DNA from: Niveibacterium terrae
GTDB taxonomy: Bacteria > Pseudomonadota > Gammaproteobacteria > Burkholderiales > Rhodocyclaceae
Assembly: GCF_048213115.1 (NCBI RefSeq)
Contig: NZ_CP172404.1
Coordinates: 3,038,001-3,102,000, forward strand
Reading direction: 5' to 3'
DNA length: 64,000 nt
The notes beneath the pieces were generated by a model. The model saw only the letters and a list, made by a program, of their open reading frames with translations, did no database searches and had not been told where the DNA came from. Below are positions 23,651 to 32,219 of this stretch, in pieces. How positions within the stretch are numbered: position 1 is the first letter of the stretch; every line of letters starts with the position of its first letter. The translations under genes were made by a program, and so were the position numbers.

Positions 23651-24910
23651 TCAGAGCGGCAGAGGATAGGCCGGCGGCGGGCAGAGTTTAGGCACGGGAC
23701 GGAGCGCAAGGCGTGCGAAGCGCGGCAAACCGTCGCGAAACTCGGGCGCCTCCTCGCCCGCGATCAGCGGCAACGCGTAGCGACGGAAAGCCTCGGTCAG
23801 CCCAAAGCCATCTGCGCGGATGAACTCGGGGGGCAGGCGCCGTTCGGCATTGCCGATATCCTGCAGCGAAAGAGGCTGAATCTCCCAGCGATAGGGCGAA
23901 TCGGCGAGGCGATGCACCGCCGGCATCACGCCCGAGAGCCCGGCCAGCGCGAACTCGACCGCCGCCCGCCCCGCCCCATAGGCCTGCTCGACATCGGTCC
24001 GCGAGGCGAGATGACGAGCCGAGCGCTGCAGGTAATCAACGATGGCGAGGTGGTATTTGAAGCCGAGACGCCGCGAGATCAGCTGAGTCAGCGCTTCCCC
24101 GGCGCCACCGAGCTGGACGTAGCCGTGCTCGACCTGGCGCTCGGACAGGAAGCGTCCGTCCTGGCCCTTGATGCCCTCGGAAACGACGACCGCGCAATAG
24201 CCCAGGCGCCCGGCGATCTCCCGGACTCTGGCCAGGAAAGCCTCGTGGTCGAAAGCGACTTCGGGCAGCAGCACGATGTGCGGCGCGTCGTCCTCGGCCT
24301 CCTTTGCCAGAGCCGACGAAGCCGCGACCCAGCCGGCGTTGCGCCCCATCACTTCCATCACGAAGACCTTGGGCTTGCCCTGCACCATCGCCGCGAGATC
24401 GAGCCCGACTTCGCGAATCGAGGTCGCGATGTACTTCGCGACCGAACCGAAACCGGGACAGCAATCGGTCAGCAGCAGATCGTTGTCCATCGTCTTGGGC
24501 ACGCCGATCGAGATCAGCGGGTAGCCCATCTTGCGGGCAGCCTGATCGAGCTTCCAGGCGGTGTCCATCGAACCGTTGCCGCCGTTGTAGAAGAAGTAGC
24601 CGATGTCATGCGCGGCGAAGACTTCGAAGATCCGCGCATAGAGTGCAGGATCTTCGTCGATAGTACGGACATCGTAGCGGCAGGAGCCGAAAGCGCCACC
24701 TGGCGTCGCGCGCAGCCGGGCGATCTCGTCGGGGTCTTCAGCCGCGGTGTCGATCAACTCCTCGTCCCAGATCCCGAAGATCCCGCGTCGGGCCGCGAAA
24801 ACGGTGCCGATCTGCTCGGAATGGCGGCGCGCGGTCTCGATGACTCCGGCCGCGCTGGCGTTGATGACGGCGGTCACTCCGCCGGCTTGTGCGTAAAGCG
24901 CGTTTTTCAA
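23651..24910 (-). CDS. 6-phosphofructokinase, pyrophosphate-dependent type
   Basis: The enzyme phosphorylates fructose 6-phosphate to fructose 1,6-bisphosphate. The 419-residue protein has the PFK core: the GGNGSMDTAWK loop (110-120), PKTMDNDLLLTD (138-149) with the catalytic TxDxD and the lysine that marks PPi users (ATP enzymes have glycine there), MGRNAGWVA and EGYVQLGGAGEA-like substrate contacts (written here as HGYVQLGGAGEALTQ). Length and motifs fit the reversible PPi-dependent group used by many betaproteobacteria. The phosphoryl donor is inferred from the PKT motif. The upstream 150-bp gap to the next gene holds only a terminator hairpin. Confidence 0.88.
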   Translation of the reverse strand: MKNALYAQAGGVTAVINASAAGVIETARRHSEQIGTVFAARRGIFGIWDEELIDTAAEDPDEIARLRATPGGAFGSCRYDVRTIDEDPALYARIFEVFAAHDIGYFFYNGGNGSMDTAWKLDQAARKMGYPLISIGVPKTMDNDLLLTDCCPGFGSVAKYIATSIREVGLDLAAMVQGKPKVFVMEVMGRNAGWVAASSALAKEAEDDAPHIVLLPEVAFDHEAFLARVREIAGRLGYCAVVVSEGIKGQDGRFLSERQVEHGYVQLGGAGEALTQLISRRLGFKYHLAIVDYLQRSARHLASRTDVEQAYGAGRAAVEFALAGLSGVMPAVHRLADSPYRWEIQPLSLQDIGNAERRLPPEFIRADGFGLTEAFRRYALPLIAGEEAPEFRDGLPRFARLALRPVPKLCPPPAYPLPL

Positions 24911-25025
24911 GAAGCCTCCTGTGACAGTGCCGCCCCGGACAAGCGGGAGGCGACCGACTGTCGATCTTACGGAACTTCAGCGGCCGCGTCTTTCACGCAA
25001 TAAAGCCGGAGCGGCACTACTCGAC

Positions 25026-25053
25026 GCCGGGGAGGCAAAGACGCCTCCCCGGC
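25026..25053 (-). terminator. hairpin after the iron alcohol dehydrogenase
   Basis: GCCGGGGAGGC and GCCTCCCCGGC form an 11-bp stem with a 6-nt loop, starting 8 bp past the stop of the dehydrogenase gene on the minus strand. No T-run follows. Confidence 0.55.
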
Positions 25054-25060
25054 GAGGGGC

Positions 25061-26242
25061 TCAGCGCCAGGCTTTTTCGAAGACCGCGACGGTGTCATCC
25101 AGCGACAGCGTGTAGCGGTCGACTTCGAACAGTCCGCCCATCGTCTCACGCGCGTTGCGGGCCAGAGCCGGCAGCTCCTCGCGGGTGATCCCGTAATCGG
25201 AGAGCTTCAGCTCGGCGAGGCCGCTGGCCGCGATCAGCTTCTTCAGCGCGACGATGAAAGCCTTGGGGCGCTCGGCCGCAGGCAGCGCATCGACGTCTTC
25301 GCCCATCGCCCGCGCCATCTTCTCGAACAGAGCATCGGGAATTTTGCCGATGAAGAACTCGAAGTAGGCGACCGACAGCATCGTCAGGCCCGCGCCATGG
25401 GGCAGCTCGGGGTGAAGCGCGCTGAGCGCGTGTTCGAGCGAGTGCTCGGAAGTGCAGGACGAAGTCGATTCGACGAAGCCGGACAGCGTATTCGCAAACG
25501 CGACCTGGGCCCGCGCCTCCTTGTCCGCGCCGTCGCGGACCGCGACAGGAAGGTAACGGGCGAGCAATTCGATGCTCTTGAACGCGTACAGGTCGCTGAT
25601 CGGCGATGCGCAGCTCGCGATGACGCCTTCGGCCGCGTGGAAGAAGGCATCCATGCCCTGATAGGCAGTCAGATGGGGCGGCACACTGAGCATCAACTCC
25701 GGATCGACGATCGAGATCGTCGGGAAAGTCGAATCGTTGCCGAAGCCGATCTTCTCGTGCGTGTCTTCCTTCGTGATCACGGTCCACGGATCGGCCTCGG
25801 TACCGGTTCCCGCGGTCGTCGTGATCGCGATGATCGGCAGGGCGGGATTCGGGACGGGCCGGCCCTTTCCGGAGCCGCCAAAGATGTAGTCCCAGTAGTC
25901 GCCGGGGTTGTTCGCCATCAGCGCGATGCTCTTGGCCGAGTCCATGCTGCTGCCGCCGCCCAGGCCGACGACGAAGTCGCAGCCTTCCGCGCGCGCGAGC
26001 GCCGCCGCCTCCATCACATGGCTCTTGATCGGGTTGGGCTGGATCTTGTCGAAGACGACGCTCGCGGCGCCCCCTTTGGCGAGCAGCGCGATCACGCGGT
26101 CGAGGTAGCCCTGCTTTCTCATCGCGGTGCCGGCCGAGATCACGATCAAGGCCTTGTGGCCGGGAAGCTTCACTTCACCGAGCCTGGCGAGCGAACCGGC
26201 GCCGAAGAAGATCCGCGAGGGCATGAAGTAGCTGAAGTTCAT
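25061..26242 (-). CDS. iron-containing alcohol dehydrogenase
   Basis: This 393-residue group III dehydrogenase oxidises or reduces short alcohols and aldehydes with NAD(P). The dinucleotide-binding GGGSSMDSAK (about 93-102) and the TTTAGTGTEA block are present. Metal ligands lie in AYQGMDAFFHAAEG (Asp and His) and in EHSLEHALSALHPELPHGAG (two histidines), the standard D-H-H-H set. It is divergent from an AraC regulator of the type that often controls alcohol or aldehyde dehydrogenases, separated by about 210 bp in which I see no other gene. Confidence 0.9.
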   Translation of the reverse strand: MNFSYFMPSRIFFGAGSLARLGEVKLPGHKALIVISAGTAMRKQGYLDRVIALLAKGGAASVVFDKIQPNPIKSHVMEAAALARAEGCDFVVGLGGGSSMDSAKSIALMANNPGDYWDYIFGGSGKGRPVPNPALPIIAITTTAGTGTEADPWTVITKEDTHEKIGFGNDSTFPTISIVDPELMLSVPPHLTAYQGMDAFFHAAEGVIASCASPISDLYAFKSIELLARYLPVAVRDGADKEARAQVAFANTLSGFVESTSSCTSEHSLEHALSALHPELPHGAGLTMLSVAYFEFFIGKIPDALFEKMARAMGEDVDALPAAERPKAFIVALKKLIAASGLAELKLSDYGITREELPALARNARETMGGLFEVDRYTLSLDDTVAVFEKAWR

Positions 26243-26453
26243 TTCACTGTCTCCGTTTATCGATGTGGGGGTGCGTCGGCCCAGGCCGTCCGCCCCCGGA
26301 TGGCTTCATGTTAGGCGGGACAAAACGGCACGCCAACACCCATTCCTGCCCGGAATTTGCCTGTTTCTGTCGATTTGTCTTGTTTACAGCAAGGAATTTG
26401 CGAAGGCCCATGCCCAATCGTATGATCAACAGAAGCATCGATCTCAGCCCATC

Positions 26454-27350
26454 ATGGATAACTTCCCGGACAGACGCCTCGCCGAATTGCTGCAGACCCT
26501 GGCCATCGGCGAAGGGAGGACTCCCTCTCGCCTCGACTCGGTGAGCTTTTTCCGGGCCACCCGAAGCCAGCCGCGCGCGCCCATCGTCTATGAGCCGAGC
26601 ATCATCATCGTCGGTCAGGGAAGAAAGCGGGTCTTCCTCGGCGAGCAGGCGCTCAGCTACGACCCCAACAACTATCTGGTCCTGTCGGTTCCGCTGCCGC
26701 TCGAGTGCGAAACCGTCGCAAGCCTCGAAGAGCCTCTGCTGGCCGTCTCGATCGCGGTCGATCCGGCCATGCTGGGCGAGCTGCTGATGGAGATCGAGGA
26801 CACGGAGCAGGCCCCGGGGCTGGTTCAAGGCATCTATTCGACGCCGCTGACCGAGGATCTGTCCTGCGCGGCCGAAAGGCTGCTCGAATGCCTCGCCTCA
26901 GAGCGGGACAGCCGCATCCTCGGCGCCTCGATTGTCCGCGAGATCCTCTACCGGGTGCTGTGCGGAGAGCAGGGCGGCGCGCTGCGCGCGGTCGCGGCCC
27001 GCCACAGCCGCTCCGGCCAGATCGCCCGGGTACTCAAACGCCTGCACAGCGGATACGCCGAAGAGCTCGATGTGGAGACGCTAGCCCGCGATGCGCACAT
27101 GAGCGTCTCGAATTTTCACCACAGCTTCAAGGCCGTCACCTCGACTTCGCCGCTGCAGTATCTGAAGAGCCTGCGCCTGCACAAGGCGAGAGTGCTGATG
27201 CAGCAGCAGGGCCTGAGCGCGACGGCCGCCGCGAACCAGGTCGGCTATGTCAGCGCCTCGCAGTTCAGCCGCGAGTTCAAGCGCTTCTTCGGCGTCAGCC
27301 CGGCGAACGATGCCGCGCAGGGCCGGCTCCGGTCGGAAGCGACAGGCTAG
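26454..27350 (+). CDS. AraC-family regulator with AraC_N-type sensor domain
   Basis: The 298-residue regulator has an N-terminal domain of the AraC_N type (PIVYEPSIIIVGQGRKRVFL, NNYLVLSVPLPLECE, about residues 35-165) and two C-terminal helix-turn-helix motifs (LDVETLARDAHMSVSNFHHS and ATAAANQVGYVSASQFSREF, about 200-285). This subfamily is regularly found beside alcohol dehydrogenases and MFS exporters, and it is divergent from the iron alcohol dehydrogenase here. The start is ATG 26454 (MDNFPDRRLAELL). It converges on the MFS gene with a CTAG overlap of stop codons. Confidence 0.88.
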   Translation: MDNFPDRRLAELLQTLAIGEGRTPSRLDSVSFFRATRSQPRAPIVYEPSIIIVGQGRKRVFLGEQALSYDPNNYLVLSVPLPLECETVASLEEPLLAVSIAVDPAMLGELLMEIEDTEQAPGLVQGIYSTPLTEDLSCAAERLLECLASERDSRILGASIVREILYRVLCGEQGGALRAVAARHSRSGQIARVLKRLHSGYAEELDVETLARDAHMSVSNFHHSFKAVTSTSPLQYLKSLRLHKARVLMQQQGLSATAAANQVGYVSASQFSREFKRFFGVSPANDAAQGRLRSEATG

Positions 27351-28549
27351 GCGGCAGGCAGCGGCACGGCCTCCGGCCCCCGCTTCGGATCGGGCAGGCG
27401 AATCGCCAGCAGGCCTGCCAGAGGCAGCCAGGCACAGGCCTGATAGACGAACTCTATCCCCTTGAGATCGGCGACGAAGCCGAGCACCGCGGCGCCCACT
27501 CCGCCCAGACCGAAGGCCAGTCCGAAGAAGGTCCCCGAGACGAGGCCGACCTTGCCGGGCAGCAGCTCCTGTGCATAGACCAGGATCGCCGAGAAGGCCG
27601 AGGCGAGCACAAAGCCGATCACGACGCTGAGCGCGCCGGTCCAGAACAGGTTCGCATAAGGCATCGCGAGCGAGAAAGGCGTGATGCCGAGGATCGAGCC
27701 GACGATGACCCGCTTGCGGCCGATCCGGTCTCCGATCGGCCCGCCCAGCAGCGTGCCGGCCGCCACCGCAGCGAGGAACAGGAAGAGGTGAAACTGGGCG
27801 GCCTGAACGCCGAGTCCGAAGTGCTGGATCAGGTAGAAGGTGAAGAAGCTGCTCAGACTGGCGAGGTAGAAGTACTTCGGAACCATCAACAGGATCAGCA
27901 GGGTCAGCGCCACCGCGATCTCGCGCGGCGCGAGCGGCGAGACCTTTTTTGCGGCGTTCCTGGCGACCCTGTGCTGGGTGTGATACCAGTTCCCGACGGT
28001 CCACAACACGGCCAGCGCGATCAGAGCCGGGATCGCGAACCAAGCGAGGCTGCCCTGCCCGAGCGGCCAGACGATCAGCGCCGCGAGCAGCGGGCCGGCC
28101 GCAGTGCCGGCATTGCCGCCAACCTGGAAGATCGACTGGGCCAGGCCGAAGCGCCCGCCCGAAGCCATCCGTGCAACGCGCGACGATTCGGGGTGGAAGA
28201 TCGACGAACCGGTTCCGACGATCGACGAGCCGATCAGGATCAGCGCGAAGCTGTGCGCATTCGCGAGAGTCAGCAGCCCGCACAGCGTCAGGCTCATGCC
28301 CAGCACCAGCGAGCGCGGCTGCGGATGGCGGTCGGTATAGAAACCGACCAGCGGCTGGAGCAGGGACGCCGTGCACTGATAGGTCAGCGTGATCAGACCG
28401 ATCTGCGCGAAGCTCAGATGGTAATTGCCCTTGAGCAGCGGATAGATCGCGATGATCAGTGATTGCAGCATGTCGTTGAGGAAGTGCGACAGGCTGACCG
28501 AACCGAGGATGCGAAACTGGGGGCCGGCCTGCGTTTGGGGGGAATTCAT
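27347..28549 (-). CDS. MFS transporter, fosmidomycin-resistance (Fsr) type
   Basis: This 400-residue, 12-helix exporter of the major facilitator superfamily shows the Fsr-type features: SHFLNDMLQSLIIAIYPLLK at the first helix, TYQCTASLLQPLVGFYTDRH at helix 2-3, GSSIFHPESSRVARMASGGR in the first half, and GGPIGDRIGRKRVI in the second. The FHPE segment is a hallmark of this family. A divergent AraC gene 98 bp upstream is the likely regulator. I use ATG 28549 (MNSPQTQAG). Confidence 0.9.
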   Translation of the reverse strand: MNSPQTQAGPQFRILGSVSLSHFLNDMLQSLIIAIYPLLKGNYHLSFAQIGLITLTYQCTASLLQPLVGFYTDRHPQPRSLVLGMSLTLCGLLTLANAHSFALILIGSSIVGTGSSIFHPESSRVARMASGGRFGLAQSIFQVGGNAGTAAGPLLAALIVWPLGQGSLAWFAIPALIALAVLWTVGNWYHTQHRVARNAAKKVSPLAPREIAVALTLLILLMVPKYFYLASLSSFFTFYLIQHFGLGVQAAQFHLFLFLAAVAAGTLLGGPIGDRIGRKRVIVGSILGITPFSLAMPYANLFWTGALSVVIGFVLASAFSAILVYAQELLPGKVGLVSGTFFGLAFGLGGVGAAVLGFVADLKGIEFVYQACAWLPLAGLLAIRLPDPKRGPEAVPLPAA

Positions 28550-28647
28550 GCAAAAGGCTCCGTTGACGATTTTTCGGCAAGGATACCGGCCACACACCCG
28601 CCCGTCCTGCGACAATAAGGCATCAAGCTATTCGAAAAGGGCGGATC

Positions 28648-29427
28648 ATGGTCTGGACGATGAACGTCCACGATTCCGATGCGGGAATCCTTCCCGTCAT
28701 CGCGAAGTCGCGCAACCTGCCCTCCGGGGCGTCCTCGCCCAGGCACAGCCACCCGATGACCGCCCAGCTGCTCTACGCGGTCGAAGGCGTCATGGTGGTC
28801 AGCACCGAAGCGGGCGAGTGGATCGTTCCGCCGACGCGCGCGATCTGGGTTCCCTGCGGCACCGGGCACTGCTCGCGGATGCTGACTGCGGTTCGGCTGC
28901 GCACGCTGCACATCAGCGCCGAGGTCGCCCGAACGCTACCGGACAAGCCCTGCGTGCTGGCCGTCACGCCCTTGCTGCGCGAACTGATCCTGGCCGCGAT
29001 GGACATCCAGCCAGGCTATTCAGCCGAGAGCCGCGACGGCCGCGTCATGGCTCTGCTGCTCGACGAGATCCACCGCCTGCCCAGCCTTCCGCTGGCCCTG
29101 CCGCTGCCCGCCTCGCCCGACTTGCGCGAAGTCTGCGAAAGGCTGCGCGAGACGCCCGAGGACACGACGAGCGTCGAGGAATGGGCCAGACGGCTCACTA
29201 TCGATCCGCGCACCTTGCAAAGACGCTTCGCGCGCGAGACTGGCCTGTCCTGCGCACGCTGGCGCCGCCAGGCCAGACTGATCGCGGCGCTGGAGCAGCT
29301 TGCCCTGGGGCGCCGGGTCATCGATGTCGCGCTCGACCTGGGCTATGAGAGCCCGACCGCTTTCTCGGCGATGTTCAAGCGCGAATTGGGAAGTTCTCCG
29401 AGCGACTTCAAGAAGGGGGCTGGCTGA
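28648..29427 (+). CDS. AraC-family regulator with cupin sensor
   Basis: This 259-residue protein has an N-terminal cupin (SPRHSHPMTAQLLYAVEGVM, VPPTRAIWVPCGTGHCSRM, about residues 25-90) and an AraC-type DNA-binding domain (SVEEWARRLTIDPRTLQRRF, VIDVALDLGYESPTAFSAMF, about 175-255). It is divergent from the Fsr-like exporter, the standard genetic position for a local exporter regulator. No ligand can be named. Confidence 0.88.
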   Translation: MVWTMNVHDSDAGILPVIAKSRNLPSGASSPRHSHPMTAQLLYAVEGVMVVSTEAGEWIVPPTRAIWVPCGTGHCSRMLTAVRLRTLHISAEVARTLPDKPCVLAVTPLLRELILAAMDIQPGYSAESRDGRVMALLLDEIHRLPSLPLALPLPASPDLREVCERLRETPEDTTSVEEWARRLTIDPRTLQRRFARETGLSCARWRRQARLIAALEQLALGRRVIDVALDLGYESPTAFSAMFKRELGSSPSDFKKGAG

Positions 29428-29441
29428 GCCCCAAAATGCAA

Positions 29442-29467
29442 AAAGCCCCGACCGAAGCCGGGGCTTT
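29442..29467. terminator. bidirectional terminator
   Basis: AAAGCCCCG-ACCGAAGC-CGGGGCTTT is a GC-rich 9-bp stem with A-rich and T-containing flanks, located between the convergent AraC and pepA genes. Confidence 0.85.
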
Positions 29468-29484
29468 ACATCGCAAACACTCGT

Positions 29485-30267
29485 TCAGCTCTTGCGACGG
29501 CGGCCGAACAGACCCAGGCCGGACAGCGCGAAACCGATCAGAGCCAGCCCCGCCGGTTCCGGGACACCAAACCATGCATCAGCCGAGCCGTTGATCTGCT
29601 GGTTTCCCGAGATTTCAAACGAGTTGAACTGGCCAGCCAGATCCAGCCCAAAGTAGAACGGAGACGGCGAGGTGAAGAAGGACGCCCCCTCCGGGGTCAG
29701 CGTAAAGTCGCCGAACACGAACTTGAAGTCGCCATTGGCCAGACCGGCCGATTGCGTACCTGCCGCAGCGATCAGATAGTCGGATGTGGCGATCAGGTAG
29801 TCATCAGCATTGTCACCGATGACAATATCATCGGCCCCCGTCGCACCCAGTGCCTTGGTCGTGTCCAGCGCGGCGTCGATGTAGATCTTGATCGAGCCGG
29901 TCCCGCCCGTGAAGACGGAGCCATCCGCGCTCGTGGCGAAGGTGCCTACCGAGTCAAACACTGCATACAGACCGTAGCTGTTGCCCAACTGGGTCAGCTT
30001 GGCAGTCAGCGGAGTCGCTCCGTCATTCTTCACGAACTGTCCGGCGTCCCAATAGGCTTTCGTGATGAAGGTGTTCGCTCCGGTCACAGTGAAAGCTTCG
30101 TTGTAGTTGCCGGTGATCTTGTCCGCGGTAAACGGTGCCGTATCCGTGACGCCCGGAACCGATCCGGGCGTCACGACAAAGTCAGGCAGAACCGGGGCAG
30201 CAAAACCTGCGGCGCTTGCCATGAACAGCGCACCAGCCGACAAGGTCTTGATGATTTTCGTTTTCAT
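29485..30267 (-). CDS. pepA: flocculation-associated PEP-CTERM protein PepA
   Basis: The 260-residue secreted protein has a signal peptide (to about AAGFA, residue 23). It then shows the characteristic PepA opening (PVLPDFVVTPGSVPG, DKITGNYNEAFTVTG) and ends in a PEP-CTERM sorting tag: VPEPAGLALIGFALSGLGLF followed by GRRRKS (about 235-260). Such tags are processed by an exosortase, which is not in the window. PepA-type proteins are linked to floc formation with exopolysaccharide in activated-sludge bacteria. A sigma-54 promoter lies upstream, matching the PrsK/PrsR-RpoN control known for PEP-CTERM genes. The ATG has a CAGGAGCG ribosome site. Confidence 0.9.
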   Translation of the reverse strand: MKTKIIKTLSAGALFMASAAGFAAPVLPDFVVTPGSVPGVTDTAPFTADKITGNYNEAFTVTGANTFITKAYWDAGQFVKNDGATPLTAKLTQLGNSYGLYAVFDSVGTFATSADGSVFTGGTGSIKIYIDAALDTTKALGATGADDIVIGDNADDYLIATSDYLIAAAGTQSAGLANGDFKFVFGDFTLTPEGASFFTSPSPFYFGLDLAGQFNSFEISGNQQINGSADAWFGVPEPAGLALIGFALSGLGLFGRRRKS

Positions 30268-30323
30268 CGCAATCGCTCCTGAGAAATCGTAGATTTGGGC
30301 CTTGAGCCGGCCGCGCTCCTTTT

Positions 30324-30342
30324 AAGCAGACTCCGTGCCAAC
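30324..30342 (-). promoter_or_regulatory. sigma-54 promoter of pepA
   Basis: On the minus strand TTGGCACGGAGTCTGCTT contains GG and GC exactly 10 nt apart (TGGCACG-N4-CTGCT), the -24/-12 consensus. It lies about 60 nt upstream of the pepA ATG. Confidence 0.8.
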
Positions 30343-30454
30343 AAAAAAACAATCGAATAATCAATACCTTGCCTTTCCGCTGCGCAACGAACGCATCGTT
30401 TTGTAAATTATCTCGACAGCCGTTTCGCTTCCCCTCCAGTCCCCAGGACATCCT

Positions 30455-30661
30455 GTGACGAAGGAAATCCTTGCCGAGACCACACAGCACGGACAGACCT
30501 TGTTGCGCTCATCCGAGAAATCAGCCCGACCTCCCGGCAACATAGGCGTGCGCGGGTTGCCGCGCTCGACTATGTTGGTGTGGCACCAGGCCAGCTGTGC
30601 GCCAGGGGCTGCTAGCGACTCCCTCAAGGGGCCGTTAACGATGACCACGGAGAGACGCTGA
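30455..30661 (+). CDS. possible small protein before methyltransferase-ThiF pair
   Basis: A 68-codon frame opens at GTG 30455, behind CCCCAGGACATCC, and ends with a TGA two bases before the methyltransferase ATG. It reads MTKEILAETTQHGQ at the start and contains WHQASCAPG in the middle. I recognise no family, and composition does not decide whether it is translated. Its end exactly at the next start suggests coupling, but the stretch could equally be an untranslated leader. The gap from 30268 to 30663 otherwise holds only the pepA promoter. Confidence 0.25.
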   Translation: MTKEILAETTQHGQTLLRSSEKSARPPGNIGVRGLPRSTMLVWHQASCAPGAASDSLKGPLTMTTERR

Positions 30662-30663
30662 AT

Positions 30664-31344
30664 ATGGCTGGAAACGAACGGCACCCGGTGAAGACTCGCG
30701 ACGAGATCGCCGAGGCTTACTCCTCTCCGCCCTGGTGGTACGACGTGCGGGGTTTTCTGATCCTGACTTTCGCCTACAACAGCAGCCTGGGAGAACAGCT
30801 GCGCTTCTTTGGCCGCAACTTCGGCCAGAAGCATCTCGAGATCGCCTGCGGAACCGCGACGCTACTCGCGCTCGTGCTCAAGTGGCGCAGCCGGCACCAT
30901 ATGGATCCCGTCTCGGTGACGGCGATCGACTACGCGGAATCGATGCTCGCCGGTGCGCGCTGGCGCTTCAAAGGGAATCCGGATGTCGAGATCAGGCACG
31001 CGGACGCCGCAGCGCTGCCCTTCGCTGACAATTCATTCGACACCGCGAACATCGCCAACTCGGTGCACTGCTTCCCCGATGTCGACGGGGCGCTCCGGGA
31101 TGCGCTGAGGGTGCTGAAACCGGGCGGCTCTCTGGCCGCCAACGTGCTGCTCTACCCGGAAGGCAGGGGTCTTCTCGCCTCGATCGCCAACCGGATCAAC
31201 GTCTGGGGGGCGAAGAAGGGAATCCTGGTGACCCCCTACCGTCGCGATGACATCCGCAAACGCTTTGTGGATGCCGGTTTCGAGATCGCCTCGGATACTG
31301 TCTCGGGGAACTGCTACAACGTGCTGCTCAGGAAGCCGGTCTGA
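30664..31344 (+). CDS. class I SAM-dependent methyltransferase (UbiE-like)
   Basis: The 226-residue enzyme has the SAM-binding motif I HLEIACGTATLLA (about residues 58-70), motif II VTAIDYAESMLAGA, HADAAALPFADNSFDTANIA (post-I, about 103-122) and LRVLKPGGSL, the small-molecule methyltransferase_11 pattern. The substrate is unknown. It overlaps the following ThiF-like gene by a TGATG junction, so the two should work together, perhaps modifying a small molecule or peptide. Confidence 0.82.
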   Translation: MAGNERHPVKTRDEIAEAYSSPPWWYDVRGFLILTFAYNSSLGEQLRFFGRNFGQKHLEIACGTATLLALVLKWRSRHHMDPVSVTAIDYAESMLAGARWRFKGNPDVEIRHADAAALPFADNSFDTANIANSVHCFPDVDGALRDALRVLKPGGSLAANVLLYPEGRGLLASIANRINVWGAKKGILVTPYRRDDIRKRFVDAGFEIASDTVSGNCYNVLLRKPV

Positions 31345-32219
31345 TGACCGCGCCAACCCCGGAGTCCTTCGACTATGGGACTGCGTTTTCCCGCAACATC
31401 GGCTGGCTGACCCCCGACGAACAGCAGAAGCTGCGCCGTTCGCGCATTGCAGTGGCCGGCAACGGCGGCGTCGGCGGAAGGCATGTGGAGACGCTGACCC
31501 GGCTGGGCGTCGGAGCCTTCACGATCGCCGACTTCGATTGCTTCGCGATCCACAATTTCAACCGCCAGATCGGCGCGACGATGAGCAGCCTGGATCGCGA
31601 GAAGTCGGCGGTCATCGCCGAGATGGCCCGCGACATCAACCCGGAGCTGGACATCCGCATCTTCGCGAAGGGGGTCGATTCAGACAACCTCGGTGCTTTT
31701 CTCGACGACGTCGATGTCTATGTCGACGGGATAGACTTCTTCGCGCTGCCGATTCGCCGTCAGATCTTTGCCGAATGCGCAAAGCGCGGCATCCCGGCGG
31801 TCACGACAGCCCCCTTGGGAATGGGCGCTGCGCTGCTCGTCTTTCGCCCGGGCGGGATGAGCTTCGAGGAGTACTTCCGGCTCGAAGGCTGCGATTTCTT
31901 CGAGCAACAGGCGAGATTCATCGCCGGACTCTCTCCGGCGATGCCGCAGAGACGCTACCTGGCCGTGCCGGACGCGGTCAATTTCGACGAGAAGCGCGGT
32001 CCCTCGACGGTCATGGCCTGCGATCTGTGCGCGGGAATCATGGGCGTCGAGGTTCTGAAGCTGCTGCTCGGCCGGGGACGAATCACCGCAGCGCCCTGGG
32101 GCCTGCACTTCGATGCCTACCGGCAGAGCCTGCACCGCACCTGGCGCCCCTTCGGCAACGCCAATCCGCTGCAGAAGCTGCTGCTGCTGCTGATCCGGCG
32201 CAAGCTGCGCGGGCTCTAA
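31344..32219 (+). CDS. ThiF/MoeB/HesA-family E1-like adenylyltransferase
   Basis: This 291-residue protein has the E1 fold: nucleotide loop AVAGNGGVGGRHVETLTRLG (35-55), the acidic strand ADFDCFAIHNFNRQIGATMS (62-80) with the N-x-x-R-Q motif that binds ATP, and VDVYVDGIDFF. E1-like enzymes adenylate a carboxyl terminus, as ThiF does ThiS or MccB does its peptide. No ThiS/MoaD-like carrier and no thiamine or molybdopterin gene lies nearby. A cysteine pair (MACDLCAG, near residue 228) may bind metal. It is coupled to the methyltransferase. This stand-alone family has no established function that I know of. Confidence 0.85.
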   Translation: MTAPTPESFDYGTAFSRNIGWLTPDEQQKLRRSRIAVAGNGGVGGRHVETLTRLGVGAFTIADFDCFAIHNFNRQIGATMSSLDREKSAVIAEMARDINPELDIRIFAKGVDSDNLGAFLDDVDVYVDGIDFFALPIRRQIFAECAKRGIPAVTTAPLGMGAALLVFRPGGMSFEEYFRLEGCDFFEQQARFIAGLSPAMPQRRYLAVPDAVNFDEKRGPSTVMACDLCAGIMGVEVLKLLLGRGRITAAPWGLHFDAYRQSLHRTWRPFGNANPLQKLLLLLIRRKLRGL

